Shown piece after piece: positions 45,615 to 55,178 of a stretch of DNA of 64,000 bases. This DNA is from Leptolyngbya sp. NIES-3755. GTDB taxonomy: Bacteria > Cyanobacteriota > Cyanobacteriia > Leptolyngbyales > Leptolyngbyaceae. The position numbers and the translations under genes were made by a program. A model generated the notes under the pieces. That model saw only the letters and a program-made list of their open reading frames with translations, was not told the origin of the DNA and ran no database searches. Every line of letters starts with the position of its first letter. Position 1 is the stretch's first letter. The stretch spans positions 3,047,030 to 3,111,029 of the forward strand of contig AP017308.1 in assembly GCA_001548435.1 (NCBI GenBank). The letters run 5' to 3'.

Positions 45615-47219
45615 TTAGAACGCGAATGTCGATCGAATTACCCCAGTCACGAAAGAATCACTATCCGGAGTGTGTCCTGGTTTCACAATCCAAATCAAGC
45701 CAGGAGTAATACTGAGATTATCAGTCACCTGCCAGCGATAGAAAGCTTCAATATGCGTCGTTGTTCCAGGTTGTCCGCCCGATCGACCCAGCCCAGTATT
45801 AAGAAAGTCCGGAACATTGTTTCCAGTTGGTAAAGTACTCCGAGTAATCTTCGGCGGCTGACCAATATACAATCCGCCTAAATTCCCTTTTCCAAACAGA
45901 TCGGGAAAGTTCAGATATGCCATATAGTTCGTGGTTTCAACTCGTCCAGATTCACCCGGAATGTAGGAATTTGTATAGCCAAACCATCCTCCCAAACTCA
46001 GACGGGAATTGATTTGCCAATTGATAGTTGCACCAAAGGCATTCGTTTGCAGGGGTGCTGAAGCTCCGATCGCAGGATTCACGGCGGTCAGTTGCTCATC
46101 GCCTACATAGCTGAGGAGATTCCCGTCTGGTGAATAGTCGTTGATATAGTACAGAGCAATGTCGATCGGGTTAATCGGAGTTAATGCAAGCTGTACACCT
46201 GCCGTGTTATGTCCCTTGCCGCCTAAAGAATTGGGAAAGAATCCGACAATGTTCGTGGTGTAAAAAGCTTGCAAACTAGCGCGTTTTGCGAGTTGCCAAT
46301 CGAGCGCTGCTCCACCGCGTCCAAATCCAATATTCAGAATGGGATTGCGTTGGGCAAAGTAAGAGAGGGGTCCGGTGAATGAACTTTCGACCCGATTTGG
46401 ACCTCGAAACGCCAAGCTCGTATACACACCTTCGGTTCCAACCATTGCAGCAAGCTTGTCTGTAATCAAAAAGTGATAGTTCAAATCACTCAAATACAAA
46501 TCAAAAGCTTCTCCGTCATATCCAACTCTTCCATCATTGGTCAAACGAGGACTACCACTGCCTGTTTGATTCCAGAAGCCGAAATAGAGATAGTCACGCG
46601 GGCTGAATTGCGTGGTGAAATAAAGGTAATTTTGATTGATGACATTAATGTTAGTTCCAGGATCGTTCGTGTCGCGCTGCCCATCTCTGGGATTACGATC
46701 GCCTCGATTTTCGGTCCGTCCCTGCACTCCAACCACGACAAATCCATTCATCTTGGTCGTAGTGGAGAACTGCTGTGATTCTAGTGTCGCAGTTCGAGCT
46801 TCTAAAGTATCTACTCGTCCTTTTAAGGTTGCGAGTTCAGACGAAAATTGAGTTTGCAGCGTTTGTAACTTCTCTAAATCTTCTCGCTTGACTAAATCTG
46901 CGGTACTAGCAGCAATGAGTTCGTTCACTCGATCGAGACAAGCGTTCAACCCGGCTGCAAATTCATAGCGAGTCAGGGCACGATTTCCCCGAAAGGTTTT
47001 GTCTGGATAGCCTGCAATGCAGCCATATCGTTCGACTAGGGACTGGAGCGCTTGAAATGCCCAGTCGGTTGGCTGTACATCCGTAAGCTGAGAAACAGAA
47101 GTAACTTGATCAAAGGTTGGACTTGGATCTTCTGCGGGTTGCGTTTCAGCTTGACTGACAGAATGGAGACTGAGACTCAGGAACAAAGGAAGAATTGGGA
47201 GAACAAAACGGAGATTCAT
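45615..47219 (-). CDS. SLH-OprB porin (iron uptake porin type)
   Basis: A 534-residue outer-membrane porin of the cyanobacterial SLH/OprB type. A signal peptide (about 1-25) is followed by an SLH domain (about 42-110, AFQALQSLVERYGCIAGYPD), a coiled coil (about 115-155) that reaches towards peptidoglycan, and a beta-barrel ending in FAF. Proteins of this kind are annotated as iron uptake porins; the substrate here is inferred from the family only. No Fur site was identified. Confidence 0.88.
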   Translation of the reverse strand: MNLRFVLPILPLFLSLSLHSVSQAETQPAEDPSPTFDQVTSVSQLTDVQPTDWAFQALQSLVERYGCIAGYPDKTFRGNRALTRYEFAAGLNACLDRVNELIAASTADLVKREDLEKLQTLQTQFSSELATLKGRVDTLEARTATLESQQFSTTTKMNGFVVVGVQGRTENRGDRNPRDGQRDTNDPGTNINVINQNYLYFTTQFSPRDYLYFGFWNQTGSGSPRLTNDGRVGYDGEAFDLYLSDLNYHFLITDKLAAMVGTEGVYTSLAFRGPNRVESSFTGPLSYFAQRNPILNIGFGRGGAALDWQLAKRASLQAFYTTNIVGFFPNSLGGKGHNTAGVQLALTPINPIDIALYYINDYSPDGNLLSYVGDEQLTAVNPAIGASAPLQTNAFGATINWQINSRLSLGGWFGYTNSYIPGESGRVETTNYMAYLNFPDLFGKGNLGGLYIGQPPKITRSTLPTGNNVPDFLNTGLGRSGGQPGTTTHIEAFYRWQVTDNLSITPGLIWIVKPGHTPDSDSFVTGVIRSTFAF

Positions 47220-47347
47220 AGCTCGATCGAGAATTGCTACCCCAATTTACTGATCCGTCTCTGAATTTAATCCGTGATTCTGTCATTCCTCGATCGTCTG
47301 AAATTTCCAAAAATGCGATTTTTACTGTTTGTGCTTTTGAACGCAGA

Positions 47348-47381
47348 AAAACTCTAAGCCTCCTGGGAAGCCTAGAGTTTT
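47348..47381 (-). terminator. Strong hairpin downstream of the thrC cluster
   Basis: AAAACTCTA (47348-47356) and TAGAGTTTT (47373-47381) pair, and the inner GGCTTCC/GGAGGCT segment extends the stem with G-U pairs to about 16 bp. On the minus strand it is followed by a short T-run, and lies 20 bases after the MoaD-like gene, so it should terminate that transcript before the porin gene. Confidence 0.75.
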
Positions 47382-47400
47382 AAGTGAAGATTTTGAGGAA

Positions 47401-47676
47401 TCAGCCGCCCGCGATCGCAGGAATAATGCTTACTTCGTCGCCATCTTTCAGCGCAGTATTCTCATTATCAAGAAATCGAATATCTTCGCTGTTGACATAG
47501 AAATTGACGAAGCGACGGAGCTTGCCTTGCTCATCACACAAACGTGCTTTGATACCCGGACAGCTAGATTCAAGCGACTCTAACAATGCACTGATCGTTT
47601 CACCACTGCATTCGACAGTGGCTTGATCATTAGTGAGTTTTTGCAGCGGGGTTGGAATTAGAACTTTGACAGCCAT
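47401..47676 (-). CDS. MoaD/ThiS family ubiquitin-like protein
   Basis: A 91-residue beta-grasp protein ending in Gly-Gly (IIPAIAGG), the C-terminus that is thiocarboxylated in MoaD, ThiS and CysO. Two Cys occur in VECSGE and [12 protein letters not shown]. It lies 27 bp downstream of thrC on the same strand, so it is probably co-transcribed with it. ThiS-like carriers next to PLP enzymes are known in sulfur-transfer amino-acid synthesis, but a role here is inference. Confidence 0.85.
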   Translation of the reverse strand: MAVKVLIPTPLQKLTNDQATVECSGETISALLESLESSCPGIKARLCDEQGKLRRFVNFYVNSEDIRFLDNENTALKDGDEVSIIPAIAGG

Positions 47677-47703
47677 AACCTTGATGTGGAGTTAACTAGA
47701 ACA

Positions 47704-48999
47704 TTAAACCAAAACTTGTTGCCACTCTAAGCGATCGAGCGTTCTGGATCTTTCCAATGCCCGCTCGAAGCTGTCGAGTTTCGGCTCGATCGTGAACGGT
47801 TCGCTGATGTAGCCTTGAACCGCTTCTTGAGTTTTCAGACCGTTTCCAGTGATGTAAACGACAGTTGTTTCATCTGGATCAATCTTGCCAGCCTCGACCA
47901 ATTTTTTCAGAACTGCGATCGTCGTTCCACCAGCAGTCTCGGTAAAGATACCTTCGGTTTCAGCCAGCAGTTTGATGCCTTCGATGATTTCAGCATCATT
48001 CACAGATTCGATGTTTCCGTTGGTCTTACGAGCGATATCGACTGCGTACACACCATCAGCGGGATTTCCGATGGCGATCGATTTTGCAATCGTGTTCGGT
48101 TTTTCAGGTGAGATAAAGTCGCGTCCTTCTTGGAATGCTTTCGCGATCGGGGAACATCCTTCCGCTTGTGCGCCACTGAATCGAACGGCTTTCTCATCAA
48201 CCAATCCGACTTCAACGAATTCTTTGAATCCTTTGTAGATCTTGGTGAAGAGTGAACCTGATGCTAACGGAGCAACAATATGATCCGGAAGTTGCCATCC
48301 GAGTTGTTCGATCACTTCGTAGCCAAGCGTTTTCGAGCCTTCAGAATAGTAAGGACGAAGATTGATGTTGACGAAGCCCCAACCGTGAGTGTTTGCTACC
48401 TCAGAACAGAGGCGATTCACTTGGTCGTAGTTGCCGTGAACTGCCATTACAGTCGGACCATAAATCAAAGTTCCGAGCACTTTTCCAGCTTCAAGGTCGG
48501 ACGGAATGAACACACAACAATCTAAGCCTGCATGAGCCGCGATCGCTGCGGTCGAGTTTGCCAAATTTCCAGTACTCGCACAAGAAACCGTCGTAAAGCC
48601 CAATTCACGAGCGCGACTGAGAGCAACTGAAACCACGCGATCTTTGAAGCTCAGAGTCGGCATATTCACCGCATCATTTTTGATGTAGAGCTTCTTCAAA
48701 CCGAGGCGACGTGCCAAACGATTAGCTTGCAACAAAGGAGTCATTCCGGTTCCAACATCGATCACGTTGTCGGTTGCAACAGGCAGGAACGGACGATACC
48801 GCCAAATCGAGTTCGGTCCTGCTTGAATGGTTTCGCGTGTGACCGTTTTACGAAGCCAGTCATAGTCGTATTTCACTTCCAACGGACCAAAACAAAGCTC
48901 ACACACGTGAGTTGCTTTCGGTTCATACTCTGCTCCACACTCTTTACATTGGAGCGCTTCAAAAGCAGATTGACTGGTTCTTGTGTAGGTGGCGGTCAT
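47704..48999 (-). CDS. thrC: Threonine synthase
   Basis: A 431-residue PLP enzyme that converts O-phosphohomoserine to threonine. An N-terminal zinc-ribbon-like Cys set (CKECGAEYEP, HVCELCFGP) precedes the catalytic domain; the Schiff-base Lys is in TLSFKDRVVS and the phosphate loop in CASTGNLANSTAA. ATG at 48999 (GGGAG upstream) is preferred to a start 22 codons earlier. It is flanked by two MoaD/ThiS-like genes, at 47401 and 49114, on the same strand. Confidence 0.93.
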   Translation of the reverse strand: MTATYTRTSQSAFEALQCKECGAEYEPKATHVCELCFGPLEVKYDYDWLRKTVTRETIQAGPNSIWRYRPFLPVATDNVIDVGTGMTPLLQANRLARRLGLKKLYIKNDAVNMPTLSFKDRVVSVALSRARELGFTTVSCASTGNLANSTAAIAAHAGLDCCVFIPSDLEAGKVLGTLIYGPTVMAVHGNYDQVNRLCSEVANTHGWGFVNINLRPYYSEGSKTLGYEVIEQLGWQLPDHIVAPLASGSLFTKIYKGFKEFVEVGLVDEKAVRFSGAQAEGCSPIAKAFQEGRDFISPEKPNTIAKSIAIGNPADGVYAVDIARKTNGNIESVNDAEIIEGIKLLAETEGIFTETAGGTTIAVLKKLVEAGKIDPDETTVVYITGNGLKTQEAVQGYISEPFTIEPKLDSFERALERSRTLDRLEWQQVLV

Positions 49000-49113
49000 G
49001 TCTCGAAACTCCCTAACTGCAAGCTTTCTATCGTTTGACTGTGATTTCGTTTGAAATCGTATCATGCAGAAAATACGGAGTCAAACAATCCCGATAAAAA
49101 GAGTCGGGTTTAC

Positions 49114-49371
49114 TCAACCTCCACTCACCGGGGGAATTAGCACGATTTCATCCCCATTTTGGACGATCGTATCTGGCGAAACAAATTCCAAATTTACGCC
49201 GAATTGAGTAATTTCTTTGAGTGGGGCGAGTTGAGGACGATCGAGCAAAATGCGATCGCACACGTCCATCACAGTCGCGCCTTCGGGCAGTTCTAGCTTC
49301 AATTCGGGCGATCCATACGCATCTTGATACGCCGCAAACAGTTTTACGGTCACAGAAATCGAGTCAGACAT
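49114..49371 (-). CDS. MoaD/ThiS family sulfur-carrier-like protein
   Basis: An 85-residue beta-grasp protein ending PPVSGG, closer to MoaD than to ThiS in length and in the VTVKLFAAYQDAYG start. MoaD carries sulfur for molybdopterin synthase with MoaE; no moa gene is adjacent. It lies 114 bp upstream of thrC, with the other Gly-Gly protein on thrC's other side. Confidence 0.85.
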   Translation of the reverse strand: MSDSISVTVKLFAAYQDAYGSPELKLELPEGATVMDVCDRILLDRPQLAPLKEITQFGVNLEFVSPDTIVQNGDEIVLIPPVSGG

Positions 49372-49447
49372 TTTTGACGAGTGTGAATGTTCAAAATTTG
49401 GCGAAAAAGATCAATCTAAGAAAGACGATCCGCGCCCTCCTCTGAGT

Positions 49448-51418
49448 ATGACGTACTGTATTAACCCTGATTGCCCTCACCCGAATAATCCTGACGGTCT
49501 CGAATTCTGTCAGACCTGCGGGACAAAGTTAATTGAAAAACTCAGAGGACGATATCGAATTCTGCAACCACTGGGACAAGGCGGATTTGGTAAAACTTTT
49601 CTCGCAGTGGATGAGGATCGCTTGGGAACTCGATGCGTGATCAAGCAATTCTCACCACAGCTAAAAGGAACAAAGGCACTCGATAAAGCGATTCAACTAT
49701 TTGAACAAGAAGCCGTTCGACTGCATGAACTTGGTGAACATCCGCATATTCCCGCGCTTCTCGCTTATTTTGAGCAGGATCAACGACTCTATTTAGTGCA
49801 GCAATTCATTGAAGGTTCGACGCTGGCGCAAGAATTAGCACAGATGGGAGCGTTCAACGAGCAAAAGATTCGAGAAGTCTTGGTGCGACTGTTGCCGATT
49901 TTGAAATTTGTCCACGATCGACATGTGATTCACCGCGACATCACTCCCGCAAATATCATTCGTCGCAAGCTTGACGGGCGATTGGTTTTAATCGATTTCG
50001 GAATTGCAAAAGTACTGACTGAGACAAGTTCGGTACAGCCTGGAACGAGGATTGGAACAGAAGGATATGCGCCGATCGAACAATTGCGAAATGGAAAAGC
50101 GTATCCTGCGAGCGATTTGTACAGTTTAGGTGCGACTTGTTTGTATTTAATGACGCAGGTTCGACCAGAAGAATTGCATGATCCGCTCTCCGGTCGCTGG
50201 CTCTGGCGTGAACATTTAGAACTGCGAGGTGGCGGAATCAGTGAGCGGATTGGGGAAATTCTCGATCGAATGCTAAAAGATCTCGTCAGCGAACGGTATC
50301 AAACCGCTGATGAAGTGATGCACGATTTGAGAATGGCACTTTCGACTCCTGCGATCGCGACTCCTGCAAAGCAGTCTACGAACGGAAAAAGCGCAAATTT
50401 CTCCATGCCATTTCCGATGACCGAGCCACCCTTAGAAGCACGACCTTCTCAGCCAAAACCCTCTGCACCAAAAGTATCTGCGCCACCGCCGCCCCCTTCA
50501 GTTCCGGTCAGTGCATCTCGAAAAAGTTCTCAACCTCGGAAATGCCTCTACACGCTGTATGGTCATACGGCTTGGGTGATCTCGATCGCCATGAGTCCCG
50601 ATCGCAAAACTTTAGTCAGCGGCAGTTTAGACGATCGTATTTTGATCTGGGATTTGAACACGGGCGATCGTTTAGGAACATTAACCGGACATACAAAATC
50701 GATTAACAGTCTAGCTTTCAGCCCAGAAGGAGGACGATTAGCAAGCTGTAGCGATGATGATTCGATCAAGATTTGGCGATTCCCAAACGGAGATTTAATG
50801 CGATCGCTCTCTGGTCATTTGCGCGATGTCAATTCGGTTGGATTCAGCCCAGACGGACAATTCTTAGTCAGTGGCAGCGAAGATCGAACGATTTGTGTTT
50901 GGCGATCGACCACGGGAGAACTTTTACAGAAATTCATCACACCCGGAATGGTGCGATCGATTGCAATCAGTCCAAACGGTCAAATTGTTGCCAGTGGCGG
51001 ACTCGATCATCAAATCACCCTATGGAATCTAATCACAAGTCAACAGATTCGGACATTAAGTGGACATCAGAATTCAATTTTGTCGATCGCGATTAATCCC
51101 CAAGGCGATCGATTAGTCAGCGCAAGCAAAGATAAAACAATCCGAATTTGGCAACCCAACACAGGCGAATTGCTCCAAACCTTAATCGGACATTCTGATA
51201 TTGTGAACGCGATCGCAATTAGTCCCGACAGCAAAACCTTAATCAGTGGGAGCAACGACAAAACAATCAAGCTTTGGAACTTACAAACAGGCGAATTGAT
51301 TTGTACGCTAAATGAACATACACACGCGGTCAATGCGATCGCGATCAGCACAGATGGAAAGATGTTTGCCAGTGGCAGTTCTGACAACACGATCAAAGTT
51401 TGGCAAATGTCTGTATGA
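49448..51418 (+). CDS. Ser/Thr protein kinase with WD40 repeats
   Basis: A 656-residue kinase. A short zinc-ribbon-like N-terminus (C4, C9, C21, C24) is followed by a Hanks-type kinase domain (about 34-300) with GQGGFGKTF, VIKQF, HRDITPAN and LIDFGIAK, all catalytic residues intact. A Pro/Ala-rich linker (about 300-365) leads to seven WD40 repeats (about 366-656), each ending in a WD-like dipeptide such as IWDL, which could form a beta-propeller for substrate or scaffold binding. No membrane segment. Such kinase-WD40 fusions are frequent in filamentous cyanobacteria; the substrate is unknown. Confidence 0.92.
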   Translation: MTYCINPDCPHPNNPDGLEFCQTCGTKLIEKLRGRYRILQPLGQGGFGKTFLAVDEDRLGTRCVIKQFSPQLKGTKALDKAIQLFEQEAVRLHELGEHPHIPALLAYFEQDQRLYLVQQFIEGSTLAQELAQMGAFNEQKIREVLVRLLPILKFVHDRHVIHRDITPANIIRRKLDGRLVLIDFGIAKVLTETSSVQPGTRIGTEGYAPIEQLRNGKAYPASDLYSLGATCLYLMTQVRPEELHDPLSGRWLWREHLELRGGGISERIGEILDRMLKDLVSERYQTADEVMHDLRMALSTPAIATPAKQSTNGKSANFSMPFPMTEPPLEARPSQPKPSAPKVSAPPPPPSVPVSASRKSSQPRKCLYTLYGHTAWVISIAMSPDRKTLVSGSLDDRILIWDLNTGDRLGTLTGHTKSINSLAFSPEGGRLASCSDDDSIKIWRFPNGDLMRSLSGHLRDVNSVGFSPDGQFLVSGSEDRTICVWRSTTGELLQKFITPGMVRSIAISPNGQIVASGGLDHQITLWNLITSQQIRTLSGHQNSILSIAINPQGDRLVSASKDKTIRIWQPNTGELLQTLIGHSDIVNAIAISPDSKTLISGSNDKTIKLWNLQTGELICTLNEHTHAVNAIAISTDGKMFASGSSDNTIKVWQMSV

Positions 51419-51553
51419 TTTGTAGCAAAAAATTAGACGCAAGGAAGATGAGCAACCCGATCGAATGCGGGTAATCTAATAGCATTCAGAGGCTTGAAAT
51501 GCTTCTGAAGTTTCGGCTTCGCTACGTTGTCCTTACTCCGGAACCCTAAATCA

Positions 51554-51835
51554 ATGGATGCAGCTAGATCCCCGCGACGAATCGATTATTTATTGCGTAA
51601 AGCGGATTATGTAAACTGGCATCGTCAGCAAAGTAATCGGCAAATTTTACGATCGCAACAAGGATTCAGCGAGGTCGAGTCGTCCCGCCCTAAAGCCTGT
51701 CGTGGCTGTGTGAACTATCACGGAGTTTCGTATGGTTACAGTCGCGATCGACGCACTCCATTAATTTGTGGCTTCCATCCATTCGGTTGGGAGGGTTCCG
51801 ATTGTCCGGACTGGGAAGCGATTAGGAATTCATAA
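51554..51835 (+). CDS. Conserved hypothetical protein with Cys motifs
   Basis: A 93-residue protein from ATG at 51554. The C-terminal half has four Cys (CRGCVNYHG, CGFHPFGWEGSDCPDW) in a pattern suggesting a zinc or iron-sulfur site; the N-terminal half is basic and rich in Arg. It resembles short cyanobacterial proteins of unknown function. Its stop overlaps the convergent coaBC gene by 14 bases. Confidence 0.65.
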   Translation: MDAARSPRRIDYLLRKADYVNWHRQQSNRQILRSQQGFSEVESSRPKACRGCVNYHGVSYGYSRDRRTPLICGFHPFGWEGSDCPDWEAIRNS

Positions 51836-53024
51836 AATCAAAAAGCTGATGAGCGAGTTCTAACTTGCTGCAAGGTGGAATTGTAAGTTGATGACCTGAT
51901 CGATCGATCATCACTGCCTGATTCGTATCACTGCCAAATCCGCTGTTGGGTTGATCAACCGGATTCGCAACGATCGCATCTAAGTTCTTTCGCTTTAGTT
52001 TGTCGATCGCAGGGGTCACATAGTCGCCCGTCTGTGCCGCAAATCCAATCAAAGTCTGATGTGGTTTCTTCAATGTGGATAGTTCAGCCACGATATCAGG
52101 AATCGACACTAACTCTAATGATTTTGGCAACTGCTCTTTCGGAAGTTTGGAATCACTATAAAGATCAGATCGAACATCACCTACAGCAGCAGACATCACA
52201 ATATAATCCGCGATACTAAAATGCTCTTTCATTGCTTGCTGCATTTCTGCGGAGCTAGTCACAGGAACGAGACGAACATTTTGAATTGGGGCGAGAAGAT
52301 GAGCATCAATTGGGGCGTGAACTAAGGTAACTTGTGCGCCTCGATGTAAAGCAGCTTGAGCGATCGCAATTCCCATTTTTCCAGTCGAAGGATTGCCAAT
52401 AAACCGCACTGGATCAAAGTGCTCGCGTGTTCCTCCTGCACTGATTAAGATATTTTTTCCTGCTAAATCTCGTTTTCCATTCGTATGTAACAGCGATCGA
52501 ATCTGTACTAACAATTCTTCCGGTTCTGCCATGCGCCCGGTTCCAACGCGATCGCAAGCCAGAATTCCAGAGCCTGGATCAGCCGAATGATATCGAGGAT
52601 CAGAAAGCAATTCTTTCCAGTTGCGTTGTGTCGATCTCTGTTCCCACATGTCCGTGTTCATTGCAGGTGCTAACAACACCGGACAAACCGAAGCAAGAAC
52701 CGTATTCGTCAGCAAATTATCCGCCATACCATAAGCGAGTTTTGCTAACGTATTCGCAGTCAAAGGAGCAATCACGAACAGATCCGCCCATTCACCGAGT
52801 TCAATGTGTAAAGGACGAGGATTAGAAGCATCCCAAAATTGTCGATCGACATAAGCTGAATTTCGACTCAGTGTTGCAAACGTCAAAGGCGAAACAAATT
52901 CTTGAGCAGAATCCGTGAGAATGACTTTTACTTCGATTCCCTCTTTTGCTAATGCTGAAACCACATTGCACACTTTATAAGCTGCAATTCCGCCACTGAT
53001 GCCAATTAGAACTCGTTTTGCCAC
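51822..53024 (-). CDS. coaBC: Bifunctional phosphopantothenoylcysteine decarboxylase/synthetase
   Basis: A 400-residue coenzyme A enzyme. The N-terminal flavoprotein CoaC domain (about 1-180) starts VLIGISGGIAAYKVCN, has LHIELGEWAD with the active His, PAMNTDMW, and the catalytic Cys in ILACDRVGTGRM. The C-terminal CoaB domain (about 185-400) begins ILISAGGTREHFDPVRFIGN. Length and fusion are standard for bacteria. Confidence 0.95.
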   Translation of the reverse strand: MAKRVLIGISGGIAAYKVCNVVSALAKEGIEVKVILTDSAQEFVSPLTFATLSRNSAYVDRQFWDASNPRPLHIELGEWADLFVIAPLTANTLAKLAYGMADNLLTNTVLASVCPVLLAPAMNTDMWEQRSTQRNWKELLSDPRYHSADPGSGILACDRVGTGRMAEPEELLVQIRSLLHTNGKRDLAGKNILISAGGTREHFDPVRFIGNPSTGKMGIAIAQAALHRGAQVTLVHAPIDAHLLAPIQNVRLVPVTSSAEMQQAMKEHFSIADYIVMSAAVGDVRSDLYSDSKLPKEQLPKSLELVSIPDIVAELSTLKKPHQTLIGFAAQTGDYVTPAIDKLKRKNLDAIVANPVDQPNSGFGSDTNQAVMIDRSGHQLTIPPCSKLELAHQLFDFMNS

Positions 53025-53151
53025 AGGTGTTACTTCGAGAGAGACAGCGCTGACTTTAGCAATCGGATGACTTTAGTGGATCGCGATCGAGGTTCTGAGT
53101 CAAGCACAGAGGAGTCGGAGATTCCCTTAGAATCTTGAAAGAGCTTTCTGC

Positions 53152-53589
53152 CTAGATGTAATACATTGTGACAGGCTGTTCTAGATAGTTCCGCTTTTCC
53201 AGAAGGTCTTGCAAGCTATTTCTCTCTAAAACATCATCGGCTGCCCGTTTTACAGTTTGCCAAATCTGACAGATAGCTTTGACTGAAACCGAGTCACCAT
53301 CGTCATTGGTTTCAACCGGATCGCCACCCTCCATACAGTTCACAATCTCTAGCAGCGTGATCTTTCTGGGAGGTCGTGAGAGAAGATAACCCCCCTTTTT
53401 GCCACGCTCACTTGAAATTAGTCCACCGCGTCTGAGGGTTGCCAGCAATTGTTCTAAATAGCGATCGGGAATGTTCTGTGCGGCTGCAATTTGCCGAATC
53501 TGAAGAGTTTCACCGCTATCGTAGATCGTGGCGAGTTCGAGCATCGCCATCAGCGCATATTTCGTTCGACCTGAGAGTTCTAGGATCAT
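53152..53589 (-). CDS. Rrf2 family transcriptional regulator
   Basis: A 145-residue Rrf2 protein. LSGRTKYALMAMLELA and the winged HTH with IAAAQNIPDRYLEQLLATLRRGG and KGGYLLSRPP are diagnostic. Only two Cys (VNCMEGG and AICQIW) are in the region where IscR-type members have three for an Fe-S cluster, so cofactor binding is uncertain. Members often control cysteine or Fe-S metabolism. It is divergent from the SbcD-like gene across 286 bp. Confidence 0.9.
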   Translation of the reverse strand: MILELSGRTKYALMAMLELATIYDSGETLQIRQIAAAQNIPDRYLEQLLATLRRGGLISSERGKKGGYLLSRPPRKITLLEIVNCMEGGDPVETNDDGDSVSVKAICQIWQTVKRAADDVLERNSLQDLLEKRNYLEQPVTMYYI

Positions 53590-53875
53590 GACGGGATTTA
53601 GCGGAAATGAGCAGGCGACAACACTGGAATAGTTCGTTTTATCGATCGAGTTATAGATTTTTTCTCAAGATATCGACTCTAAACCATAAATTCAAATATT
53701 ATTGATTTTCAAACGCATCACCTGAATTTATTATGCACTCAAACGGTTTCACTTGACTGAGGCAGTGGTCTAAAGTGTGACATCGGATAGATTCAATGTC
53801 CTAAAGATCGGTCATCTTAAGGGATTTTGCGACTGAATCGTTTTTAATAGAATAAGACTGTCTCGGCGGTATTCT
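53590..53875. other. Intergenic region between Rrf2 and SbcD-like genes
   Basis: This 286-bp divergent spacer is AT-rich in its middle (53640-53720) and should hold promoters for both genes. No ORF, tRNA or clear palindrome is visible, and an Rrf2 binding site cannot be named. Confidence 0.4.
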
Positions 53876-55174
53876 ATGGTCAAAATTCTTCATCTATCTG
53901 ACATTCATCTTGGAAGTGGATTCGTTCACGGCAAGATTAATCCTGAAACTGGATTGAATACGCGATTGGAGGATTTCGTCGCGACTTTGGGAAAATGTCT
54001 CGATCGAGCACTTTCTGAACCTGTAGACTTGGTGCTTTTCGGGGGCGATGCTTTTCCTGATGCGACTCCGCCACCGTATATTCAGCAAGCCTTTGCCAGC
54101 CAATTTCGTCGTCTCGCAGATGCGGGAATTCCTGCGGTTTTATTGGTAGGAAATCATGATCAACATTCTCAAGGGGCAGGCGGCGCAAGTTTATGTATCT
54201 ATCGAACGCTAGGGGTTCCTTATGTAATTGTGGGCGATCGATTAGAAACGCATCGGATTCAAACCCAAAATGGCGACATTCAGGTGATCACGCTGCCTTG
54301 GTTAACGCGATCGACATTGCTCACTCGTCCTGAAACAGAAGGATTATCGATGTCGGAAGTCGGACACTTATTACTCGATCGATTACGAGCGGCAATGGAA
54401 GGCGAAATCCGAAAGCTCGATCCAACCATTCCGACTGTGTTACTCGCTCACTTGATGGTAGATGCTGCAAATTATGGTGCAGAGCGTTTTCTAGCGGTTG
54501 GAAAAGGATTCACGATTCCATTGGATTTTCTCACTCGTGATGCGTTCGATTATGTGGCTTTGGGTCATGTTCATCGCCATCAAATTTTGTCAGAAAACCC
54601 GTTCGTTGTTTATCCCGGTAGCATTGAGCGAGTTGATTTTAGTGAAGAGGAAGAGGAAAAAGGATACGTTCTGGTAGAAGTCGGTGCTCCGCTCACCGAA
54701 GGTGTTCGAGGTTCTACAGCACTCGAATTTTGTTCGTTACCTGCACGATCGTTTTGCACGATCGAGGTTGATTTAACCGACTCCGAAGAGCCTCATACCG
54801 ATTTACTAGCCGCGATCGAGGAAAAGTCGATCGAAGATGCGGTCGTTCGTGTCTTGTATCAAGTTCGACCAGAGCAAATTGATTTGATTGATGATGCAGA
54901 CTTGCACACTGTGTTGGAAATCGCACATACGTACACGATTCAGGCAGAATTAGTCTCGCAAATGTCTCGATCGCGTTTACCTGAATTGGGAGTTGGAACC
55001 GCGATCGAGCCTTTAGATGCACTGAGAGCTTATCTTGCGAATCGAGAAGATTTGAAGCTACTAGCCGATCCAATTTTAGAAGCTGCCAAAGCATTACTCG
55101 CACAAGGAGAGTTCTATATCGAATCCGATTCTGGAGAGATGGAAATCGTACAAACTCAACTTCGACTGCTGTAG
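53876..55174 (+). CDS. SbcD/Mre11-like metallophosphoesterase (DNA repair nuclease)
   Basis: A 432-residue exonuclease-type metallophosphoesterase. The five metal motifs are ordered as in SbcD: LHLSDIHLGS, LFGGDAFPDA, LVGNHDQHS, LLAHLMVD and ALGHVHRHQ. A capping region (from about 265) and a helical C-terminus follow. The usual SbcC/Rad50 partner is not adjacent, and the C-terminal part is longer than in typical minimal SbcD. It could be a stand-alone DNA repair exonuclease. Confidence 0.85.
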   Translation: MVKILHLSDIHLGSGFVHGKINPETGLNTRLEDFVATLGKCLDRALSEPVDLVLFGGDAFPDATPPPYIQQAFASQFRRLADAGIPAVLLVGNHDQHSQGAGGASLCIYRTLGVPYVIVGDRLETHRIQTQNGDIQVITLPWLTRSTLLTRPETEGLSMSEVGHLLLDRLRAAMEGEIRKLDPTIPTVLLAHLMVDAANYGAERFLAVGKGFTIPLDFLTRDAFDYVALGHVHRHQILSENPFVVYPGSIERVDFSEEEEEKGYVLVEVGAPLTEGVRGSTALEFCSLPARSFCTIEVDLTDSEEPHTDLLAAIEEKSIEDAVVRVLYQVRPEQIDLIDDADLHTVLEIAHTYTIQAELVSQMSRSRLPELGVGTAIEPLDALRAYLANREDLKLLADPILEAAKALLAQGEFYIESDSGEMEIVQTQLRLL

Positions 55175-55178
55175 AAAG

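Noticed and set aside
46470-46500. GTTCAAATC-like T-loop motif as a tRNA hint
   Set aside because: It lies in the porin gene and no cloverleaf can be drawn.
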